In this document: piece by piece, positions 7,719 to 15,958 of the stretch
Position numbering within the stretch: position 1 is the stretch's first letter
Layout: every line of letters begins with the position of its first letter
Assembly (NCBI GenBank): GCA_036554605.1
Contig: DATBMY010000165.1
Coordinates: forward strand, 1 to 17,456
Length of the DNA: 17,456 nt
Reading direction: 5' to 3'
Source of the DNA: DATBMY01 sp036554605
GTDB taxonomy: Bacteria > Acidobacteriota > Blastocatellia > UBA7656
Made by a program: the position numbers and the translations under genes
Notes under the pieces: generated by a model
The model's input: the letters and a program-made list of their open reading frames with translations, nothing else
Database searches by the model: none
What the model was told of the DNA's origin: nothing

Positions 7719-9167
7719 TTAAAAGCCCATTTGAGGAAGATTTCGTTTCATGCGATGGACGGCGGCGATGGCTTCATCGAGAGTTCTGACTTTACCGTCG
7801 AGTTGCAGCTCATATACCTCGTCGAGCAGGCGCCCCAAATGCGGGCCCGGCTCGAAGCCTTCCTGCAAGAGATGGCGACCCAAAAGCAGCCGGGCTGGCG
7901 GCCCATGTTCAACGCCTACCCTGCGCGCGCGCTCAATGAACCAATCCTGTTTATGCGCCGCCGAGGCCGGCCCGCGAGATAGTGCGCAAGCCTTATCAAC
8001 GCGGTAGAGCAGGTCAATATCAACGCGCAGCGCAAGGCGTCGAAAGTCGCCGTCGGTAGTAAGTTCGCCACTATCATAAAACTTTCGCGGCGTCAGGTGC
8101 TGCTTGACAAGCGCTATCGTCTCGGCCCGTACGTCAAAGCCCACAAGAGTGTAGACGCCGAGCCTCTCCATTATTGATAGCGCGGGCCCCTCTCCGGCTT
8201 TATCGTGTTCGGGCGCTAGAACCGAGCCGTTCTCGACCCTCGTCACAAGCGGCTTGCCAAGATCGTGGCAGAGGGTCGCGAGCATCACGGTTATGCTCTT
8301 CGATTTTGGCAGGTCTCCCAATAGCTTCGCGGCCTCGTCGAGCGCGAGACGCGTATGAGTAAATGCGTCGCCTTCGGGATGTGACCGGGGGTCTTGCGGG
8401 CAGCCGACCAGCGCGCGGATCTCAGGAAAGAGTTTATCGAGCACACCCAGTTCAAGGGCAGCATCCAGGCCGAGCGAAGGCCGGCGCGCAAGCAGTAGAA
8501 GTTTTTCTATCTCGCCCCAAATGCGTTCATGCGGAAGATCCGACAGATCAATCGTTCGACAGAGCGCTATGGTCCGCGGATCGATTGTCATCTCATAACG
8601 CGCGGCGAACTGCACGGCGCGCAGCACGCGCAAGCTGTCTTCAATGAATGTATCCGGGTCAACAGCCCTCAGTATTCTTTGTTCTATGTCTCTGGCGCCG
8701 CCGAAAGGATCGATGATCTCATCAACGAGTGGATCGTAAAGAATTGCGTTTATAGTGAAATCGCGCCGCTGCGCCGCCTCTTCAATAGACATCCCCGGAT
8801 CGCCCTGAATTACGAACCCGCGATGCCCGCGCCCTGATTTTGATTCGCGGCGCGGCAGGGAGACATCTATCTCGAATCGATCACCGGAGGAGGCAGCGCT
8901 GCGACTCCTATCATAAAAGACGAGCTTATATACCGAGAACTGTTCGCCGACGGTGTTGACTGTTGCCATCGATTCAAGGAGCGAGCGCAGTCGCGCGGGC
9001 TCCAGGCCATAGACTTCTATGTCGAAGTCTTTCGACTCGATGCCAATCAGGTAGTCGCGCACCCAACCACCTACGAGCATAGCTCGTCCGCCAGCGGCTC
9101 GAACAGTTCTGCAAATCTCCAGGACCCGCTCTTCCATCGGCTTAAGAATAGCTCTATAGCCTGCCAC
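7719..9167 (-). CDS. cca: CCA tRNA nucleotidyltransferase / poly(A) polymerase family, with HD domain
   Basis: A class II nucleotidyltransferase that would build or repair the 3' CCA end of tRNA in the cytosol. The N-terminal head has LVGGWVRDYLIG and the metal-binding DFD pair (residues 47-49). Further motifs are RRDFTINAILYD with DPFGG after it, and ED-LRVLRAVQFAARY, all family hallmarks. The C-terminal half carries an HD phosphohydrolase domain: HTRLALDEA, LCHDLGKP, then VKQHLTPRKFYD. HD-containing CCA enzymes can have 2',3'-cyclic phosphodiesterase or phosphatase activity. Poly(A) polymerase is an alternative reading that sequence alone cannot exclude. The start is uncertain: GTG 9167 (482 aa) or ATG 9137 (472 aa, MEERVLEI). 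Neither has a clear ribosome binding site, and both keep the whole catalytic head. It lies between the cytochrome gene and feoA on the same strand. Confidence 0.88.
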   Translation of the reverse strand: MAGYRAILKPMEERVLEICRTVRAAGGRAMLVGGWVRDYLIGIESKDFDIEVYGLEPARLRSLLESMATVNTVGEQFSVYKLVFYDRSRSAASSGDRFEIDVSLPRRESKSGRGHRGFVIQGDPGMSIEEAAQRRDFTINAILYDPLVDEIIDPFGGARDIEQRILRAVDPDTFIEDSLRVLRAVQFAARYEMTIDPRTIALCRTIDLSDLPHERIWGEIEKLLLLARRPSLGLDAALELGVLDKLFPEIRALVGCPQDPRSHPEGDAFTHTRLALDEAAKLLGDLPKSKSITVMLATLCHDLGKPLVTRVENGSVLAPEHDKAGEGPALSIMERLGVYTLVGFDVRAETIALVKQHLTPRKFYDSGELTTDGDFRRLALRVDIDLLYRVDKACALSRGPASAAHKQDWFIERARRVGVEHGPPARLLLGRHLLQEGFEPGPHLGRLLDEVYELQLDGKVRTLDEAIAAVHRMKRNLPQMGF

Positions 9168-9183
9168 GGGCCAGCCAGTGATC

Positions 9184-9250
9184 GGTGGTTGGTAGGTCTT
9201 CTATATCAAATATGCGATTTCAGATTTCAAATACTACTTAACCAATCACC
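9184..9250. repeat. Imperfect intergenic dyad downstream of the cytochrome gene
   Basis: GGTGGTTGGT (9184-9193) pairs with ACCAATCACC (9241-9250) with one G-T wobble. The loop contains the repeated words GATTTCAGATTTCAAAT. There is no T-tract, so it is a poor terminator. It fills most of the 98-bp gap between the cytochrome and cca genes. Confidence 0.35.
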
Positions 9251-9265
9251 AGCTACTGACCGCTG

Positions 9266-9775
9266 TTATTTGTTCCCAAAGGAGCGGACGTATCTGAGCA
9301 GCGCTTTTATCTGCTCGTCGCTCAGCTTTGATCTGAAGGCGGGCATCTTAGTCGCGCCCTCGCCCCGGCCCTCTATTATCGACCCAATAATATCATCGTT
9401 GCTTCTCTTGTCCTGCCACGCCCGGGACGTGAAATCGGGAGTGCCTTTCATCTTGCCCTTCCCGTCTTCGCCGTGGCAGCCCGAGCATTTCGGCGTAACC
9501 CCGCCGTTGAACAGCGCCGCCGCGTCAGTGCCCGGGACACCGCTCACGGAGTTCGACGTAGTCATAGCCGTTGCGTTCGCGTTCGCGCCGCTTGCCGCAT
9601 TAGCGTTAACGCCCGTGCCGCCAGCCGTGGCGTTACCGTTTTGCGTGGGCGACGATCTGGCTGTCGAGCTGTTTGCGTTCGCGACGCCATTTGAGTTATT
9701 AGCATTATTCGATGCACAAGCAACTGAGAAGAGTACAACCGCTGATATTACGAAACTGACCTTGAGAGCCTTCAT
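9266..9775 (-). CDS. c-type cytochrome lipoprotein with Asn/Ala-rich linker
   Basis: A 169-residue exported protein. A lipoprotein signal peptide ends at LFSVAC (Cys20), so the mature protein is probably lipid-anchored on the periplasmic side. Residues 21-82 form a low-complexity linker rich in Asn, Ala, Ser, Gly and Thr. A single class I cytochrome c domain follows, with heme motif CSGCH (97-101) and a likely Met axial ligand at 144 (TKMPAF). It ends in LSDEQIKALLRYVRSF, the usual last helix. Electron transfer at the membrane surface is inferred; the partner is unknown. Start choice: ATG 9775 has AAGGAG 11 nt upstream, while GTG 9781 two codons earlier has it 5 nt upstream, so the true start may be either. 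Confidence 0.9.
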   Translation of the reverse strand: MKALKVSFVISAVVLFSVACASNNANNSNGVANANSSTARSSPTQNGNATAGGTGVNANAASGANANATAMTTSNSVSGVPGTDAAALFNGGVTPKCSGCHGEDGKGKMKGTPDFTSRAWQDKRSNDDIIGSIIEGRGEGATKMPAFRSKLSDEQIKALLRYVRSFGNK

Positions 9776-9828
9776 TGGCACAGATTCTCCTTTCAGATTT
9801 TGCTTAATCGATTCCTGAGGTGATTTGC

Positions 9829-9868
9829 GGCCGGGCCACTCTCAGCCCGCACGAGGCGCGGCCCGGCT
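9829..9868 (-). other. GC-rich hairpin after glyQS
   Basis: GCCGGGCC (9830-9837) pairs perfectly with GGCCCGGC (9860-9867), with a 22-nt loop. It lies just downstream of the glyQS stop on the minus strand. No T-run follows, so it may protect the mRNA end or be a weak terminator rather than a classical intrinsic one. Confidence 0.35.
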
Positions 9869-9884
9869 CATCAAATAAGGGACA

Positions 9885-11279
9885 TCAAACTACCATGCCA
9901 AGCTTATCGCCGATAACCTTCTCAAGCTCATCTATTGCAACGCGGTCCTGCTGCATCGTATCGCGGTCTCGCACCGTCACCTGATTGTCTTCGAGGGACT
10001 GGTGGTCGACCGTAACACATACCGGTGTGCCCACTTCGTCCTGGCGACGATAGAGCTTTCCTATACCGGCAGTATCGTCATAGACCGCGCGCACGGTGCC
10101 GCGCTTTTGCAGGCTGGCTTTGATCTCTTTCGCAAGTCTTACTATACCCTCTTTATTCTTAGCGAGCGGGAGCACGGCGACCTTGATCGGCGCAAGCTCG
10201 GGGTGAAGCCGCAGCACAACACGCTTCTCGCCGCGCACCTCCTCCTCCGCGTACGCGTCCATCATGAAGGCCAGCACCTTGCGGTCGACGCCCGCCGAGG
10301 GCTCTATCACATAGGGAAAAACGTGGCTGTTCGATTCGTGGTCGAAGTACGTCAGGTCGGCCGTCGAGTCGGGATTGAGCCGTTTGCCCTCCTCGTTGAC
10401 GGGCTTTTTCGAGTGAGCCTTTAAATCGAAGTCGGTGCGGTTGGCTATGCCTTCAAGCTCGTCCCACTGCTTCTCATCGTCCTCGCGGTCGGGGAAGAAC
10501 CTGTACTGGAGGTCGACGCAGGCTTTCGCATAATGCGCCAGCTCTTCCCTCCCCTGGTAATACTTTCGCAAATTCTCAGGCTTCATTCCCAGCTCAATGT
10601 GCCAGTTATAGCGATCTTCGACCCATCGCTCGTGCCACTCGTCGTCGCTCATCTCGCCGGGCTTGAGTATACCGGGCGGCTTGACGAAGTATTCGATCTC
10701 CATCTGCTCGAACTCGCGCGTCCGAAATATGAAGTTGCCCGGCGTTATCTCATTGCGAAACGCCTTGCCTATCTGCGCGACGCCGAAAGGCAGCTTGCGG
10801 TTTGTAGTGTCCAGAACGTTCTTGAAGTTGGCAAATATTCCCTGCGCGGTCTCGGGCCTCAGATATGCCAGCCCCGATTCGTCTTCGACCGGACCGACCG
10901 TCGTGCGAAACATCAGGTTGAACTGGCGCGGCTCGGTCAAATCGGTAGAGCCGCAGACCGGGCACTTTCCCTCTTCGAGCTTATCGGCGCGCAGCCGCGC
11001 CTTGCACTTGCGGCAGTCGACGAGCGGGTCGGCAAAAGTATCCTCGTGACCCGAGTATTTCCAGACCAGGCGGTTCATCAATATTCCCGCGTCCAGCCCC
11101 ACCATGTCGTCGCGCTCATAAACGACCGAGCGCCACCACGCGCGCTTGATATTATTCTTCAGCTCGACGCCGAGCGGACCGTAATCCCAGACGGACCCGA
11201 GCCCGCCGTAGATCTCGCTCGATTGAAAAGCGTAGCCGCGTCGCTTCGCCAGCGACGTTATTGTCTCAATGCTGACCAT
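9885..11279 (-). CDS. glyQS: Glycyl-tRNA synthetase, homodimeric (alpha2) type
   Basis: A class II aminoacyl-tRNA synthetase charging tRNA-Gly in the cytosol. At 464 residues it matches the single-chain archaeal/Gram-positive type, not the two-subunit glyQ/glyS enzyme. Visible are the N-terminal RRGYAFQSSEIYGG and WDYGPLG, and a zinc-finger-like Cys set at 89, 92, 106 and 109. Also present are FNLMF, LRPETAQGIFANFKN and motif 2 FRNE (174-177) with FRTREFEQMEIEYF. Motif 3 contains GVDR (330-333). The anticodon-binding domain ends the protein (LPLAKNKEG, GTPVCVTVDHQSLED, VTVRDRDTMQQDRV). ATG start with AAAGGA about 12 nt upstream. It is divergent from the sugar isomerase gene and is probably the first gene of the minus-strand block with the cytochrome and cca. 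Confidence 0.96.
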   Translation of the reverse strand: MVSIETITSLAKRRGYAFQSSEIYGGLGSVWDYGPLGVELKNNIKRAWWRSVVYERDDMVGLDAGILMNRLVWKYSGHEDTFADPLVDCRKCKARLRADKLEEGKCPVCGSTDLTEPRQFNLMFRTTVGPVEDESGLAYLRPETAQGIFANFKNVLDTTNRKLPFGVAQIGKAFRNEITPGNFIFRTREFEQMEIEYFVKPPGILKPGEMSDDEWHERWVEDRYNWHIELGMKPENLRKYYQGREELAHYAKACVDLQYRFFPDREDDEKQWDELEGIANRTDFDLKAHSKKPVNEEGKRLNPDSTADLTYFDHESNSHVFPYVIEPSAGVDRKVLAFMMDAYAEEEVRGEKRVVLRLHPELAPIKVAVLPLAKNKEGIVRLAKEIKASLQKRGTVRAVYDDTAGIGKLYRRQDEVGTPVCVTVDHQSLEDNQVTVRDRDTMQQDRVAIDELEKVIGDKLGMVV

Positions 11280-11328
11280 TATTATTCGGTTCCTTTACTG
11301 CTGAAACTCCGTAAAAATTGAAACAGGA

Positions 11329-11334
11329 ACTATA
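11329..11334 (-). promoter_or_regulatory. Possible -10 element for glyQS
   Basis: Minus-strand TATAGT (5 of 6 bases of TATAAT) lies 49 bp upstream of the glyQS ATG, giving a leader of about 43 nt. The -35 position (TTTCAA, 17-nt spacer) is poor, so this is a weak call. No T-box-like specifier structure was recognised in the short leader. Confidence 0.35.
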
Positions 11335-11391
11335 CAACAACCATCTGGACATTGAAAGTTAGCCGAATAAAATGCAGCGCATTGCGCATGT

Positions 11392-11420
11392 TTGACAAGG
11401 CCGCGCGCGTGAGATAGCTT
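11392..11420 (+). promoter_or_regulatory. Promoter of the sugar isomerase gene
   Basis: Perfect -35 TTGACA (11392-11397), 17-nt spacer, then TAGCTT (11415-11420, 3 of 6 bases of TATAAT). The start point would fall near 11427, about 25 nt before the ATG. The -35 and spacing are convincing; the -10 is weak. Confidence 0.45.
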
Positions 11421-11452
11421 TGCGCTGCTTTAAGAGCTAACAGCGGGAGTGA

Positions 11453-12697
11453 ATGATGACCATAAAAGAATTCAATCCGAAGTTTATGAAGATCGGCGTG
11501 CTGACGGCCGCGCTCCAGGAATTGACGCCGCGCGGGCTGCGCGACCGGGATCCCGATCTCGCGGTGGAAGAATGGCTTGCCTTCGCAAGCCAGCTTGGCG
11601 CAGACAACATACAATTATCCGCCGCGCTTCATCCTTCCGAGGCCGACGTGCCCCCGGAAGCCCTGCTCGACCCCGTGGCTAACACTCTAGACCTGCGCGA
11701 GCCTTTCAACCCCGCCCGCGCCCGGCGAGTGGCGGCCGCGCTAAAAGAACACCGCATAGGCATATCCGACATCGGCTACTTCGACAACATGCTTCATCAT
11801 GACCGGGCGGTCCGGGGGAAAAAACATGATTTTATGTTGCGCGTGTTCGACGCGGCCGAGCTTTTGGGAGTCGATGCCGTATGCGGGTTCGTGGGCCGCA
11901 ACCAGCGGCTCGGCATGGATGAAAACCTCGAAGATTTTAAAGAGAGCTTTACGCCGCTGCTCAAAGAGGCAAAGTCGCGCGGGCTCACCTACCGTGTAGA
12001 ACAATGTCCGATGCCGGGATGGACCAGCGGCGACAGCTTTCATAACAACATCGCCTATACGCCCGGCACCTGGATCGCACTTCACCGGATATGCGAGCGC
12101 GCGGGCGTCGCCGACCAGTTCCGCATACACTACGACCCGTCGCACGCCATATTGATGGGACAGGATACGCGCTCGCTGTTTCAGTACCTGAGAGATGCCG
12201 GTTATAACTTTCTCATTGGCGGCTTTCACGTCAAAGGTCAGGTCATTAATTCGAAAGGGGTCGCTGTGTGGGGCTATGGCGGGCAAACGGTCGGGCGCGG
12301 CGATTGGGTAGACGGCAAGCCTTCCGAAAGGCCGGAAGATCAGGCGAAGGCATGGCTAAAGCAGACGGTTCTGGCCGAGCACGAGCTTCCCGGCACAGCG
12401 CGCCACGACCCGCTGGCATATTTGCAGAACCGCACCGTCGACTGGCTCGATCACCAGCTCGCCGCCCGCGAGCTTCTCGACCTCGACATAGAGAATACTC
12501 ACCTGATTGTCGAGCACGAATACTCGCCCGCGCGCGTGCAGGATAAAGACCGGCTCAAGCCAATACTGCAGGGCTCAATCGCTTTTACTCGCAAGATTGA
12601 CGAAGCCGCCGCGTGCATGTTCGCGCTTCAGCACGAGGTATTACAGGCGCAGGAGATTCCCGTGCAGGGCATCGGCCGGGAAGCCTACAGGTCTTAA
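11453..12697 (+). CDS. Sugar phosphate isomerase/epimerase-like TIM-barrel protein
   Basis: A 414-residue protein of the xylose isomerase-like / AP endonuclease 2 superfamily (metal-dependent TIM barrel), with no signal peptide, so cytosolic. Candidate metal ligands fall at the expected strand ends: Glu183 in YRVEQCPMPGW, Asp228 and His231 in HYDPSH, His259 in GGFHVKG, and Glu354 in LIVEHEYSP. The N-terminal KIGVLTAALQ strand and the GADNIQLS strand also fit. It is longer than the common 270-300 residue members; an extra stretch at about 262-340 (GVAVWGYGGQTVGRGDWVDG and following) sits before the last strands. The sugar substrate cannot be told from sequence, and no sugar catabolism genes are adjacent. 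Tandem ATGs at 11453 and 11456 follow GGGAG; the second has the better spacing. It ends before a strong terminator. Confidence 0.85.
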   Translation: MMTIKEFNPKFMKIGVLTAALQELTPRGLRDRDPDLAVEEWLAFASQLGADNIQLSAALHPSEADVPPEALLDPVANTLDLREPFNPARARRVAAALKEHRIGISDIGYFDNMLHHDRAVRGKKHDFMLRVFDAAELLGVDAVCGFVGRNQRLGMDENLEDFKESFTPLLKEAKSRGLTYRVEQCPMPGWTSGDSFHNNIAYTPGTWIALHRICERAGVADQFRIHYDPSHAILMGQDTRSLFQYLRDAGYNFLIGGFHVKGQVINSKGVAVWGYGGQTVGRGDWVDGKPSERPEDQAKAWLKQTVLAEHELPGTARHDPLAYLQNRTVDWLDHQLAARELLDLDIENTHLIVEHEYSPARVQDKDRLKPILQGSIAFTRKIDEAAACMFALQHEVLQAQEIPVQGIGREAYRS

Positions 12698-12708
12698 GGC
12701 GTGGCGAG

Positions 12709-12753
12709 AAAGTCCGAAGTACAAGGAAGCGCTCCGCGGCTTCGGACTTTTTT
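12709..12753 (+). terminator. Intrinsic terminator between convergent genes
   Basis: AAAGTCCGAAG (12709-12719) and CTTCGGACTTT (12740-12750) form an 11-bp stem with a 20-nt loop, followed by six Ts (12748-12753). It lies 11 nt after the sugar isomerase stop. In the other direction it follows the DUF1992 gene but has a poorer T-tract, so it may work both ways. The stem word matches the inverted repeat at 2383-2451. Confidence 0.8.
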
Positions 12754-12760
12754 CATGCCT

Positions 12761-13072
12761 TTATTTTCTGTATCGCTCAAGTAGCAGGTTGAATTTAAGC
12801 CGCTTATCGTTTATCGCGCGGAGAATTCTCTTTTTCTCTTCCCCATCCGACGCATCAAGCTGCTGTTTAAGCTCGTCGATCTCTTTAAGAAGGGTCGCCT
12901 CTTCGGGCAGGCACTGGGCATTCTTCAAGACTGAAAAGGCGAGCCTCTGATCTTCCGGCAGAGAAAAATACCAATCCAGGTCGAGCGGCTTTCCGTGGCC
13001 GGCAAGGTTATCAAATTCGCCCTCGGCCATGGCCTTGCTTATCATATCTTCTATGAATTTCTCCAGCGACAT
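12761..13072 (-). CDS. DUF1992 (DnaJ-C28-like) domain protein
   Basis: A 103-residue protein with the DUF1992 signature EGEFDNLAGHGKPL at residues 17-30, preceded by the usual amphipathic helix (EKFIEDMISKAMA). A charged helical tail follows (LLKEIDELKQQLDASDGEEKKRIL), likely coiled coil. The same domain occurs in bacterial YhdN and eukaryotic DNAJC28; its biochemical role is not established. ATG 13072 is chosen because the family normally begins just before this helix. A TTG at 13096 would add eight residues with no better ribosome binding site. It lies 69 bp downstream of the PqaA-like gene on the same strand and ends at the convergent terminator. Confidence 0.88.
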   Translation of the reverse strand: MSLEKFIEDMISKAMAEGEFDNLAGHGKPLDLDWYFSLPEDQRLAFSVLKNAQCLPEEATLLKEIDELKQQLDASDGEEKKRILRAINDKRLKFNLLLERYRK

Positions 13073-13141
13073 AACCGCCGTTTGCTCCCGATTCAATTCT
13101 TACCATCACGTGAACCATTCGCAAGACGGATGACCGCTTTT

Positions 13142-14554
13142 TTACGGCTTTTTTGCCGACTCGAACTTGAACGGCAGGACGTCAGGTACGACGCTCACCT
13201 CGGTACTGAGTTTAAGCGGATATTTGCCGCCGCTTTCGTAGGTCAGCTCGATGAAAAAAGCAGTAAATCCTTCGGCCGGTCGTTCGACTCGCCCGACATA
13301 GACTCCTCGCCGCTGCTCGCTTAACAACGTGCTTGTGTATGCGTTGCCGATAGTATCCACGCGGAAGTCGCGCGCCTTCGGATTTGTCGCCTGCCAAAGC
13401 CGCACTTCTTTCGGCTTATCTTTGACCGTCACCACAAGCGCGCCATCTTTCTCTTTCTTCCACGAAAACTCCGGCCGGCGGCGGTTCGAGAGTATCATCT
13501 GGTAAAAGGCGAGCATACTCTCGCGCGCGTCCGTCCCCGCCAGATTATGCTTTGCGTTCGGCACATATCGCAGATGCTTTTCGCCCTTGAGGTCATTGAA
13601 ATAAAACTGTGAGTTATCCGGCAGAAAAAACTGGTCGCCCGAAGCGTTGACTATGTATTTCGGAATTCGCAGCCGCTCGCGGTCGCGATAATTGTACGGG
13701 TCTTCTATCGCGAGGATGCGGCGGTACTCGGGCGTGCCTATCTTATCGGGAAACAGCTTGTGGTTGACGTAGTCGTTGAGCGCGGGCGAAAAGAAGCCGT
13801 ATGCTTCGTAGTGATGGCGCGTGATCTGCTCGGAGTTGAGCGCGTCGATGACCACCGGAATGATTGCGATGACGCGGCTGTCGACGGTCCCCACCAGCCA
13901 TGCGGTCCAGCCGCGTTTCGATCCGCCCGATACGACGAACTGATCTACTTTTATTCGCCCGCCGGCTTCGCTCGCCATAAACTCCTGCACTGCGTCCATG
14001 GCCCGCACACCGCTTTTGACCATAGCCAGCCGCACGAGCCACTCGTCGTCGCCCGTCTCCATATGCCGCACGCGGGTGTAAGCGATGAGGTCGTCTTCGT
14101 ACCGGTCTTTATCCTTCGAGTCGGTAAATACAAGCGGTTGATTTGGCACCATGCCGAGTTCGGCCACGACGCTGTTTGACTCGACGGCAAAACTCGCTAT
14201 GCGCTCGGAAACCTTTGTGGGCTGCGCATCACGATTGTTCCCGCCGCCGATGAACAGCAGCGCCTTGCCTGTGCTGATGCGGTCGGGCTTGACAACAGTC
14301 AGCCAGTGCTTCCACACGGGCCGGTCAACTTCCGATTCGCCGCGCCATTTCTGAGAGGTCAACTCAATAATGAACCCTTTGTAGCCCGCGCCCGAAATAG
14401 TCTCGACCAGTTTCCACGCGTAATGCGGGTCGGGCTTTCGCACGTAGCGGTCAAGCGCGGTCTCTTGCCCGGCAGCCGCCCGGCCGAGCCCGCTAATAAG
14501 CAGCAACGTCCAAAAAGCGTATAGAGCAGACTTCTGTTTGATCCGTCTATTCAT
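13142..14554 (-). CDS. Exported PqaA-like alpha/beta hydrolase (PhoPQ-activated pathogenicity-related family)
   Basis: A 470-residue protein of the PqaA family, named from Salmonella PhoP/PhoQ regulation; enzymatic substrates are not settled. A signal peptide is visible (KQKSALYAFWTLLLI, cleavage likely near GRAAAGQE, residue 30), so the protein is exported. Then ALDRYVRKPDPHYAWKLV, typical of the family start. The predicted triad is Ser212 in the elbow GGSKRG, Asp307 in NASGDQFF and His336 in PNAKHNL. Family landmarks RGWTAWL, YGFFSPAL and IEDPYNYRDR are also present. A beta-rich C-terminal region (about 345-470) follows. ATG 14554 has AAAGG 11 nt upstream. A TTG six codons earlier is less likely. 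The gene follows the PHP gene by 20 nt, consistent with one transcript. The name does not imply virulence here. Confidence 0.9.
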   Translation of the reverse strand: MNRRIKQKSALYAFWTLLLISGLGRAAAGQETALDRYVRKPDPHYAWKLVETISGAGYKGFIIELTSQKWRGESEVDRPVWKHWLTVVKPDRISTGKALLFIGGGNNRDAQPTKVSERIASFAVESNSVVAELGMVPNQPLVFTDSKDKDRYEDDLIAYTRVRHMETGDDEWLVRLAMVKSGVRAMDAVQEFMASEAGGRIKVDQFVVSGGSKRGWTAWLVGTVDSRVIAIIPVVIDALNSEQITRHHYEAYGFFSPALNDYVNHKLFPDKIGTPEYRRILAIEDPYNYRDRERLRIPKYIVNASGDQFFLPDNSQFYFNDLKGEKHLRYVPNAKHNLAGTDARESMLAFYQMILSNRRRPEFSWKKEKDGALVVTVKDKPKEVRLWQATNPKARDFRVDTIGNAYTSTLLSEQRRGVYVGRVERPAEGFTAFFIELTYESGGKYPLKLSTEVSVVPDVLPFKFESAKKP

Positions 14555-14574
14555 ACTGGCATCGCCTTTCAAAT

Positions 14575-15930
14575 CTAACGAACGTAAATCGGGTTTGAGT
14601 ATATCCAGGGCCTCAGCTCGCCGCCGGCTTCGAGCCAGGCTTCGACGCGATAGACGCCGGGCTCTTTAATACCGAAGCTCATTTGCCTGCCTTCGATTGT
14701 CCGGGCAACCGTGCCGTTATGAATAAGCTTCAGAGTGCAGGCCGCGGGCGTTTCAATCTTTATCGTCATGCCGCGTTCGAGTCTTATTTCATCGCCCATT
14801 ACCGCCCGCGCGCGGCCGCCGCGCTCGACCAGAAACGCAAAACCGGTCGGGTCGCACAGATAGTCATGCGAGACATAAGCGCGCCCGCCCCTGAGCGCCT
14901 CTCGTACTGCCGTCTCGGTTAGCTCGCGCGCAAGTATGTGAGTGCTGACGTAGCGAAAGCTCCGCTCGTAAGGATCGAAGTCGAGCTTTGCTATCACCTC
15001 GCCCGCTCTTCTGCCTTTGACAAGCTCGGCAACGCCCGCCGCCTGCCCGGCGCTTATGCGCATGAGAGTGGGGTGGCTTGTAATCAGCCCGATATCAACC
15101 GCCTGAGCCTCATCAGCCACTTTAATCGTAAAGACCTGGTTGTGATGGCTATCGTTGGCGGCAACGCCCGTAAGGCGGCGCTCTTTAAGATCGCGGTCCC
15201 ATTTCTCGATTACCGGCGCGAGATAATCCTGCTGCGACGCGAATACCTCCTGAGGATAAAGCGCAAGCGCCTGCTCAAGCTCTTTTAGCCGCGCCCTGTC
15301 CGTCATAGCGCCGCGCAGCCAGAGCATAAACTCCAGCTCGTCTTTTACGTCCGCGTGATGATTATAGATTTCGAGCCCGTCCAGCCCTTCGGTTATCCAA
15401 TCCAGCTTCTCCTCGACGTGCGACAGGAATATATTTCCGCCGCCTTCCTTTGCTATCCGCACAAGCTGCTGGCGCGAGCCGGTTTTGCCGCCGGGTATTG
15501 AAGCCACGGGGTGGAGCAAAAACCCGTCGGCTTCAGCGCCGGGGATAAACAGCACCCCGTCGCGCAGGCCTCGCCAGCCATCCTTCATGAAATCGCGGCC
15601 GGGCTGCCGGTGGTTTGAAAGCATTATGATATTGACGCCCGCTCGCCTGGCCGCGCCGAGCATCTCCGAGAGCGTGCCTCCCGTGTGGGGCGAATCCTCC
15701 GCGTGCGCGTGCAGTATGGCGCGCAAGTCGCGCAGCCCCGTCGACAGGCGCACCCTTTGCCGGCCGGCCGCGTGCCGCATCCTATCCTCGTGTACGGCGC
15801 GCAGGTTTGCTATCGACATTCGCTCGACGCTCGTCTTATTCCTTCCCGGCCCGAGCTTCGGCCGCGCCTGCCCGTATGCGGTTTGAATAAGGATAAGGAC
15901 CAGTAACGATAGGGCCGCTTTCATTTTCAT
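14575..15930 (-). CDS. Exported PHP-domain metal-dependent hydrolase
   Basis: A 451-residue protein with a Sec signal peptide (KAALSLLVLILIQTAYGQA, cleavage near residue 22). PHP-type metal-binding motifs follow: LRAILHAHAED (H74 and H76) with an SPHTGG loop, then MLSNH, IPGAEADG, FLSHVEE, LEIYNHH and ANDSHH. Such proteins usually bind two or three metals and hydrolyse phosphoester or related bonds; the substrate here is unknown. A C-terminal beta-rich region (about 345-451, ending WIYSNPIYVR) resembles the immunoglobulin-like tail common in secreted PHP proteins. ATG 15930 has no strong ribosome binding site; an ATG two codons later is possible. It lies 28 nt after the methyltransferase stop and 20 nt before the PqaA-like gene, so the three exported proteins probably share a transcript. 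Confidence 0.88.
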   Translation of the reverse strand: MKMKAALSLLVLILIQTAYGQARPKLGPGRNKTSVERMSIANLRAVHEDRMRHAAGRQRVRLSTGLRDLRAILHAHAEDSPHTGGTLSEMLGAARRAGVNIIMLSNHRQPGRDFMKDGWRGLRDGVLFIPGAEADGFLLHPVASIPGGKTGSRQQLVRIAKEGGGNIFLSHVEEKLDWITEGLDGLEIYNHHADVKDELEFMLWLRGAMTDRARLKELEQALALYPQEVFASQQDYLAPVIEKWDRDLKERRLTGVAANDSHHNQVFTIKVADEAQAVDIGLITSHPTLMRISAGQAAGVAELVKGRRAGEVIAKLDFDPYERSFRYVSTHILARELTETAVREALRGGRAYVSHDYLCDPTGFAFLVERGGRARAVMGDEIRLERGMTIKIETPAACTLKLIHNGTVARTIEGRQMSFGIKEPGVYRVEAWLEAGGELRPWIYSNPIYVR

Positions 15931-15958
15931 CCCGGCAATTCTACCGCAGATGTTTGGA

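Noticed and set aside
9189..9818. 209-codon plus-strand frame opposite the cytochrome gene
   Set aside because: Its Ala/Val-rich hydrophobic sequence is the complement of the Asn/Ala linker; the CSGCH heme motif and lipobox on the minus strand are decisive.
10533..11321. 262-codon plus-strand frame opposite glyQS
   Set aside because: It is fully antisense to conserved glycyl-tRNA synthetase motifs and shows no domain of its own.
13142..14554. PqaA-like gene as a virulence factor
   Set aside because: The family name comes from Salmonella regulation. Homologues are widespread in environmental bacteria, and nothing here suggests a pathogenicity island.
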